This document shows, piece by piece, positions 15,259-20,245 of a stretch of DNA of 20,245 bases. This DNA is from Linnemannia hyalina (taxonomy: Eukaryota > Mortierellomycota > Mortierellomycetes > Mortierellales > Mortierellaceae): assembly GCA_019671135.1 (NCBI GenBank), contig JAHRHY010000047.1:1-20245 (forward strand), given 5' to 3'. The notes below the pieces were generated by a model. It worked only from the letters and a program-made list of their open reading frames with translations, was not told where the DNA came from and ran no database searches. Numbering within the stretch: the first letter of the stretch is position 1; the number at the start of each line of letters is the position of its first letter. The translations under genes and the position numbers were made by a program.

Positions 15259-16239
15259 ATTCTCATAATTGTAAAATCGAAATTCTCGTCCATGCCCTTA
15301 TTATTGCCGGATTATAAAATATATATATATAAACAGTATTGATATGTAAAATTATTTTGGGGTAGAAATAATTGATTTTTATCGATTGTTCGATTCTTTC
15401 AAAAAAAAAAAAAAAAAAAAAAACAAATAGGGTGGGTGGACGGGGCATTTTATATTTAAGTAGGTAGTATCTTATATATGTGAAAAGTACTTTTTATATA
15501 AAAATGATTTTTGTTTTAAGAAGTATAAATAATACTTTATAGGCAGTCTATAAGATAGGTTATTGTAAGGTGACTGAAACGAAATAATCTTATGATAGAC
15601 GTACCCTTTATCTAGGATTTGTGGTTGAAAGTTATTTTATCTACATAAAAAATTGCTCGTATATAAAAACGGACGAGGTGTGCAATTCACTGTGCTTGAA
15701 GATCAAACCAATGAACGGATAGCCGATATCTAGTTAGATGATCGTTTTCTTTATTTAGTTCCCTTAATTAATAAGTAATTTATACATTCTGCTGTGGAAG
15801 CTCTGCAGAGAAATGCCTGAAATGGAAAACAAGTGCTTGATTGGTTAGTTACCCCATGGTGCAGATCCTTTTTAATTGTTTGAAAATCCTAAGTTTAATC
15901 AATTAATTATTTAAAGTTGATAAATGGGATACGTCTTCTCAAGAGTAGCTTAACCCGGGAAATACTACACACAGTTTTATTTATAAGGATAAAATAATAA
16001 AGATGGAAGTCTACAGTTTATTTATTTAAGCAAGATCTTAACCAGAACCGTTATAACTGTATGTTAAACAGTTAAAATTGCCTAGGGTTTAACATTTGAG
16101 TTCCTTCTTTTTATTGGGTCTAGAGATTTAACTCTACTAACGGTCTAGTAGACCGTTATAGTCCCTCACCTCTCAGGAGTTTGTACACTATACAACCTAA
16201 TTAATCTGAATACTCTTACCTGGATGTATAAAATACACA
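15259..16239 (+). ncRNA. Gene-free ~1 kb, mirror; possible structured RNA or long leader
   Basis: Mirror of 4874-5851, differing only by one extra base near 15331-15333 and two in the A run at 15401-15423. The palindromic stems are the same, including ACGGTCTAGTAGACCGT at about 16140-16156. The 61-codon frame on the opposite strand here is built on the homopolymer and is not a gene. Confidence 0.35.
15401..15423. repeat. Poly-A tract (23 nt)
   Basis: Mirror of the 21-nt T run at 5690-5710, two bases longer. Confidence 0.85.
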
Positions 16240-17478
16240 ATGAAATACAACTTTTTAAATTTATTTGGCTCTAACAAAGCCTTTTTCGCTGGTTTTAATG
16301 GGTTAATCCCATCTCGTGCTGATTTTTATGGGTTTTTACCCAATTATACTGTTTTTAATGCTAAATTTTATTATAATTTTTTAGTTTTCTTTAATAATAA
16401 ATTTATTTTAACTTTAATTATTTTTATGTTTTATAATATTTTTTCATTATATTTTTCTAATAATATTGTTTATTGTATGGAAGATATTAATGATAATGTT
16501 TCTTCACCTGAATCTGATAGTAATATAATTTTTAAAAAACGTAAATTTGATCAAACTGATAATATTTTGTCTGGTGATGGAAGTGATATTATAAGAGATA
16601 ATAATGTTATTAGTAGCAATGCTTTAATTCCTTCTTTTCCAGAGAGTGGTTTAGTGGTAGATAATAATGCTACAGTCTCTGTACCACCTTCTAACATTAT
16701 TATTAATTTAGATAATGCTTTTAAATATGTTGGTGTTGGACTTGGTATTGGTAGTGCTGCTTTAGGTGGTGCTAAAATCATTAAAGCATTGCCTCCAAGT
16801 AGTAGAGCTCCAGCTTTAATTACTATAGCAGGTATGGCTACTGCTTATAAAGCAGCTATAGATGGTATGGAGTTAATATATAAATATGGAAATACTTCAA
16901 GTAATACTGATCCAAGTAGAGATAAAGGTTCTATCCTAAGTAAAAATATACCAATATCTAAAGATATTTCTATAGATAGTACACTTAAATATGATGATTA
17001 TTCTATTAAAGTTAAACTTGAAAATGATACATTAACTTTAAGTGATTTAAAAAAACGTAATAGTAATACTAGTTCAGATGTTATTACTGAAAATTTAAAT
17101 GTAACTGACAATGATTATTATACAATTACAGATAGTTATAATATAAATTCTGTTTTAGAAAATGGTGATTTAATTACTATTTTCAATAATAATCCTTATT
17201 TAAAACTTGAAGGAGTTTTATTCTTTACTTTAAGTTTAATGCTATATAGTTTAATAGCATTAACTATAATAAATATTCTCTCCAAATATGGTAATAATCT
17301 TAATAACTATTTTAAAAATAAATATATCCTAATGTATATTAATTTAAATAGAAAGTATCTAAATATATTAACTTGGGTTTGGATAGCTATTTTATTTTTC
17401 GGAATTGTATTATGTTTAGCAATTTCATATGTTTTAATAGATACTTATGATATGTATTGCATACAATCCCCTTATTAG
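16240..17478 (+). CDS. Hypothetical membrane protein, 412 aa (right copy)
   Basis: Identical in protein sequence to the left copy at 3635-4873. Its long reading frame is preserved in both arms. It is preceded by TTACCTGG (16216-16223) and followed by elements B2 and A3. Function unknown. Confidence 0.78.
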   Translation: MKYNFLNLFGSNKAFFAGFNGLIPSRADFYGFLPNYTVFNAKFYYNFLVFFNNKFILTLIIFMFYNIFSLYFSNNIVYCMEDINDNVSSPESDSNIIFKKRKFDQTDNILSGDGSDIIRDNNVISSNALIPSFPESGLVVDNNATVSVPPSNIIINLDNAFKYVGVGLGIGSAALGGAKIIKALPPSSRAPALITIAGMATAYKAAIDGMELIYKYGNTSSNTDPSRDKGSILSKNIPISKDISIDSTLKYDDYSIKVKLENDTLTLSDLKKRNSNTSSDVITENLNVTDNDYYTITDSYNINSVLENGDLITIFNNNPYLKLEGVLFFTLSLMLYSLIALTIINILSKYGNNLNNYFKNKYILMYINLNRKYLNILTWVWIAILFFGIVLCLAISYVLIDTYDMYCIQSPY

Positions 17479-17605
17479 AAATTATAGTTTATTGTTATTT
17501 AGTTTATCAACTAAAATAATAACATAGTAAAAACTTAAACTCTCCCCCTTTTTAAAGGGAGAGTCCTCATAGTAAATACAATTGTTTAAACTTAATTGTT
17601 TATTA

Positions 17606-17672
17606 AACCTTTATAAACGAGGATGGCAGTATTAAATATAAATTTAAGGAGCCATTTAAAAATCCCCCTTCT
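17606..17672 (+). repeat. Element B, copy 2 mirror
   Basis: Mirror of 3441-3507, beginning 128 nt after the 412-aa stop. It is followed after 9 nt by element A3. Confidence 0.75.
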
Positions 17673-17681
17673 TTTAAAAAA

Positions 17682-17737
17682 GTGTACTGGAAAGTGCAGC
17701 GGAGTAGTTATCAACCAAGGGATTAAAAATCCCCCTT
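17682..17737 (+). repeat. Element A, copy 3 mirror
   Basis: Mirror of 3375-3430, identical to the helix-45 to CCCCCTT part of the SSU 3' end. Confidence 0.85.
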
Positions 17738-17866
17738 AATCCATTAATAAGTCAAGGGACTTTAAAGGACTAATAAAATATTTAGGTAAATTCCCCCCCT
17801 TTCCTTTTATTTTAAAAACTATTTATTAGAAGGTTTATAAATTAGACTTTTTTATTTATAAAAAGA

Positions 17867-17945
17867 GGTTTGGATAAATAAGTATAATTAAGTTTATTGA
17901 AAATAAATACTTATCCAAAGGGAAGTTCAATTCTTCTCTAAAACC
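17867..17945 (+). tRNA. tRNA-Phe-like structure, mirror
   Basis: Mirror of 3165-3245 with one base fewer in the 3' A run (TCTAAAACC against TCTAAAAACC). It has the same GAA anticodon arm and extended T-arm, with no D-arm. Confidence 0.33.
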
Positions 17946-18039
17946 TGACGAGTGTTGAGCTAATTATTATTTAATTAATAAAAAATATTTTAATAAAGTT
18001 AGTTCTGTGGCAATCCTACCCTATTTAACTTATAGAGGC

Positions 18040-18115
18040 TGATTTACCAATGGCGAGTTTGTCCAGGTATAGATTTTTAAATCTATAATCAATGGATTTA
18101 AGTGTAAAATTACTA
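18040..18115. repeat. Dispersed repeat R, copy 2 mirror
   Basis: Mirror of 2996-3071, lying just upstream of the 248-aa ORF remnant. Confidence 0.55.
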
Positions 18116-18172
18116 TGAAATAATGATTGATTTCATTATTTAATTTAGCTTACCCTTAAGTAGGCTAAAATT

Positions 18173-18925
18173 ATGGGATTTATTATAAATTATAATATGA
18201 ACAAAAATTTTTTTAAAAGATTACTAACAGGAATTAGTAAAGGATGGAACACTCCTACTTTACCTCAACATTTATTAACATTACAATTACATCCTTTAAT
18301 AAGAATATTTAGAGTATTAGGAGGTATTAGTATTTTATTAATATGTAACTAAAAGAGTAAATTATTTTAACTCTTTTGTTATTATATCTAGTAGTACTAA
18401 TAAGTATATTTTATACTTTTTATGTATTATACATTAGTCTATTATAGATTAAAACATATCTATAAAATTATGAAATCTAAAGACCCTCGAAATAAGAAAA
18501 TTCACCTTTAGATAAGTTTTGCTACCCTTGCAAGTAAATTAATTTTTTGTGTAAAAGGGGCCTGTGATTCAGCAGTCCCTTTAGGTGTAGCATTAGGAGT
18601 AATGGCTGGTTTTGATACTATCCTTGAACATAAAGGAAAAGAGCCTATATTTTTACCTTTTATAGCTGAAGTATTCTTCCAGACTCTGAAGAGCAAAAAA
18701 TATATAAAGAGCGTAAAATCTACTCAAAGATATTAAAGGAATAGATCTAAATATACAACAATTTATGTAAGATAGTTCAATACTAAAATCTCTTGAAGAT
18801 AGTAAATTATTTAGTGATCAAGATATAACAACTATACGAGAAGAATCAAAAAATCAGGAAAATATAATGTTTAGTAAAAAGAAGTATTGCTTGAGGAATT
18901 GAAAAATAACTTTAAAAAATTAAAA
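18173..18925 (+). pseudogene. 248-aa membrane ORF, broken by many indels (right copy)
   Basis: Collinear with 2192-2938 but disrupted. Added bases occur near 18345 (TATGTAAC), 18404, 18441, 18485 and 18500; missing bases near 18675 and 18718; and several changes near 18750-18770 and 18845-18890. Only short frames remain. The damage does not respect the gene borders and continues into non-coding DNA, so poor sequence quality is a better explanation than relaxed selection. Confidence 0.85.
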
Positions 18926-18995
18926 AATTAGCTAATTTTTTATTTTCTATGTCCTAATAAAGTTATTATAAAGTTATTATTATAGCAATATAAAA

Positions 18996-19070
18996 CCCCC
19001 CCGCGAACCGAGGGGGATGGCAGGTATGAAAATACAAACAACAATGGGGCCCATTAAAAAATCCCCTTCT
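18996..19070 (+). repeat. Element B, copy 1 mirror (degraded)
   Basis: Mirror of 2043-2119, lying in the divergent stretch. The GC hairpin is intact, but the end reads GGGGCCCATT and ATCCCCTTCT instead of GGGGCCATTT and ATCCCCCTTCT. Confidence 0.65.
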
Positions 19071-19096
19071 TTTTAATTGAATTTGGTTATATTAAG

Positions 19097-19201
19097 GAGG
19101 ATCTTAAGTTCAATTGGTAGAATAACCCTGGGCGCCGCCCGCGGGGACCGGTCCTAGAATTCTTAATCTGTAAAATGTGGGTTCGAGTGCCATCGTCCTC
19201 A
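19097..19201 (+). tRNA. tRNA-like gene with GC cluster, mirror (degraded)
   Basis: Mirror of 1914-2016 with two extra bases in the D-arm region (GAGGATCTTAAGTTC against GAGGATCTAATTC). The GC cluster (about 19119-19159) and T-arm are unchanged. It is within the divergent stretch, so the left copy should be preferred. Confidence 0.42.
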
Positions 19202-19592
19202 GAATATAAATTCATTGTCGCCCCTAGGCGAGCCTTTATTTTATAGCCTGGAGTCGGACAAGTGCTATCGTTCATTTCACCCAACTAGGGGGACCGCTAA
19301 GCTTACAAGGTTGGTATTAATTATTAATATTCTGTAATTAAAGAAGAAAAATTTGCCCTTAAACAGAATATTAAACTAGCAATATCCATAAATATACAAT
19401 AATTAATATGTTAATTAATATGTAGATAGAAGTTATTTTAGTACCTTCTTAACTTAAGTTATTGAACTTCTTAGAAGCTTAAGTCTTACAATATTTTAAA
19501 TATTAAAATAATTATATGTCTTTTTCTTTAAGTAATAACTTGCTGTCTTCCTGTGGGAGGATTAAATTTTAATTCTTTATAATCACAATACA
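19202..19592. other. Upstream region of the right 190-aa ORF
   Basis: Mirror of 1524-1913. Up to about 19445 it differs from the left arm at many places. The inverted repeat AATATTCTG/CAGAATATT is still present near 19327-19372. No gene is seen. Confidence 0.45.
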
Positions 19593-20165
19593 ATGACTAA
19601 CAACAAATTAAAAATTATAGCTCCTATTGGAGGAGTTATTGCAACAGGAGCAATTGGGCTTATTATTGGTAATAAGGAATCACAAACAACGATAGAAGTT
19701 GCTAAAATAGAAGCAGCCTCAAGAATTGAGGTAGCTAAAATTGAAGTTAACGGTCAAATGGATAGAATAATAGCTAAAGCCGAATTTGATAAAACAGTTA
19801 AAATCGAAACTAATAAAATTATTTCTAATAATACTGAAACCATTAACTCTCCTTTAGAGTTAGGGGAATTAAAAGATTGGATTATTAACTTTGACCCAAC
19901 TAGTTTATCGTTCGAAACTTTGGTAGCTCTACTTTTATTATCCGGAAGCTTAACATCTTTATTATGTATCTTATTCTTAAGTATATACGTGTCAATATAT
20001 AAATTGAACCTTCCTTTGGAAAATTATTATTCAGGTTATATGCTTAAGTTAGTAAATTTTGTAAAACCATACTCTGATGGGTTTATAGTATTTTATTTAA
20101 CTATATTGGTAAGCGTACTAACAATCTTACTTTTAGTAGGTCTAAGATTATTAAGTGGGTTTTAG
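19593..20165 (+). CDS. Hypothetical membrane protein, 190 aa (right copy)
   Basis: Identical in protein sequence to the left copy at 951-1523, although the DNA just inward of it is full of differences. The window ends 80 nt after the stop, before the place where element A4 would be expected. Confidence 0.75.
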   Translation: MTNNKLKIIAPIGGVIATGAIGLIIGNKESQTTIEVAKIEAASRIEVAKIEVNGQMDRIIAKAEFDKTVKIETNKIISNNTETINSPLELGELKDWIINFDPTSLSFETLVALLLLSGSLTSLLCILFLSIYVSIYKLNLPLENYYSGYMLKLVNFVKPYSDGFIVFYLTILVSVLTILLLVGLRLLSGF

Positions 20166-20245
20166 TAAAAATAGATTAGGTTAATTCTACCTATAGTAAA
20201 GAATGGGGGTGGGCTTTATTTTAATAATAAAGTAAAAATATAATA

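Larger units (their letters stand above)
871..20245. repeat. Giant near-perfect palindrome (two ~9.7 kb arms)
   Basis: Every feature from 871 to 10554 recurs in reverse complement from 10556 to 20245. Paired coordinates sum to 21110 near the centre and to 21116 at the far end, so net length drift is only 6 nt. Between the centre and 18340 I found six length differences, all in homopolymers or simple repeats (for example 26 T at 9585 against 25 A at 11500, and 8 against 9 A inside the LAGLIDADG gene). Beyond 18345 the right arm has dense small indels and substitutions until about 19445, then matches again. The arms are separated by a single base, with no unique spacer. A fold-back artefact, a hairpin-ended linear mtDNA and a head-to-head dimer all fit. 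Confidence 0.97.

Noticed and set aside
15263..15448. 61-codon ORF containing a poly-Phe run
   Set aside because: Built on the homopolymer, and the frame depends on its uncertain length.
19087..19284. 65-codon ORF over the tRNA-like gene
   Set aside because: It overlaps the tRNA-like gene and GC cluster in the error-dense stretch and is not kept in the left arm.

Overview
The window looks like fungal mitochondrial DNA, most likely from an Agaricomycete basidiomycete. It is very AT-rich with scattered GC-rich palindromic clusters. It carries a bacterial-type small-subunit rRNA, LAGLIDADG and GIY-YIG homing-endonuclease genes, a tRNA-Trp, and three hydrophobic ORFs of a kind I associate with fungal mtDNA. 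The taxonomic call rests on my memory of such ORFs and is an inference. No respiratory-chain gene, large-subunit rRNA or rps3 is visible.

The main architecture is one giant, almost spacer-free palindrome centred at base 10555. Bases 871-10554 are mirrored by 10556-20245; only 1-870 lacks a partner. All genes in both arms point away from the centre. From the centre outward the order is: decayed GIY-YIG gene with NUMOD repeats (its N-terminus cut at the axis), small-subunit rRNA, intact GIY-YIG ORF, LAGLIDADG ORF, about 1.1 kb without a gene, 412-aa membrane ORF, tRNA-Phe-like hairpin, 248-aa membrane ORF, tRNA-like gene interrupted by a GC cluster, 190-aa membrane ORF. Left arm only: tRNA-Trp(CCA), GC hairpins and a 20-bp tandem repeat. 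Over most of their length the arms differ only in homopolymers or simple repeats. The exception is an indel-rich stretch at 18345-19445 in the right arm, which breaks the 248-aa ORF there. The palindrome may be a fold-back sequencing or assembly artefact, a hairpin end of a linear mtDNA, or a head-to-head dimer; the sequence alone cannot decide.

The most interesting biology is a set of short dispersed elements. Element A repeats the last ~40-60 nt of the small-subunit rRNA, with the helix-45 GGAA hairpin and a downstream hairpin. Element B is a structured repeat whose first stem varies in sequence while largely staying paired. Both end in the same TTAAAAATCCCCCTT-like tail, and an A or B element lies downstream of every intact gene or ORF in the mirrored block. 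I suggest a shared 3'-end code, possibly borrowed from the rRNA terminus. In addition, CCCTTGG lies exactly 10 nt before the start of both intact endonuclease ORFs and is complementary to CCAAGGG just 3' of helix 45, which resembles a Shine-Dalgarno arrangement. A 40-41 nt GC-rich mobile cluster occurs twice, once inside a tRNA-like gene and once inside the decayed endonuclease gene.
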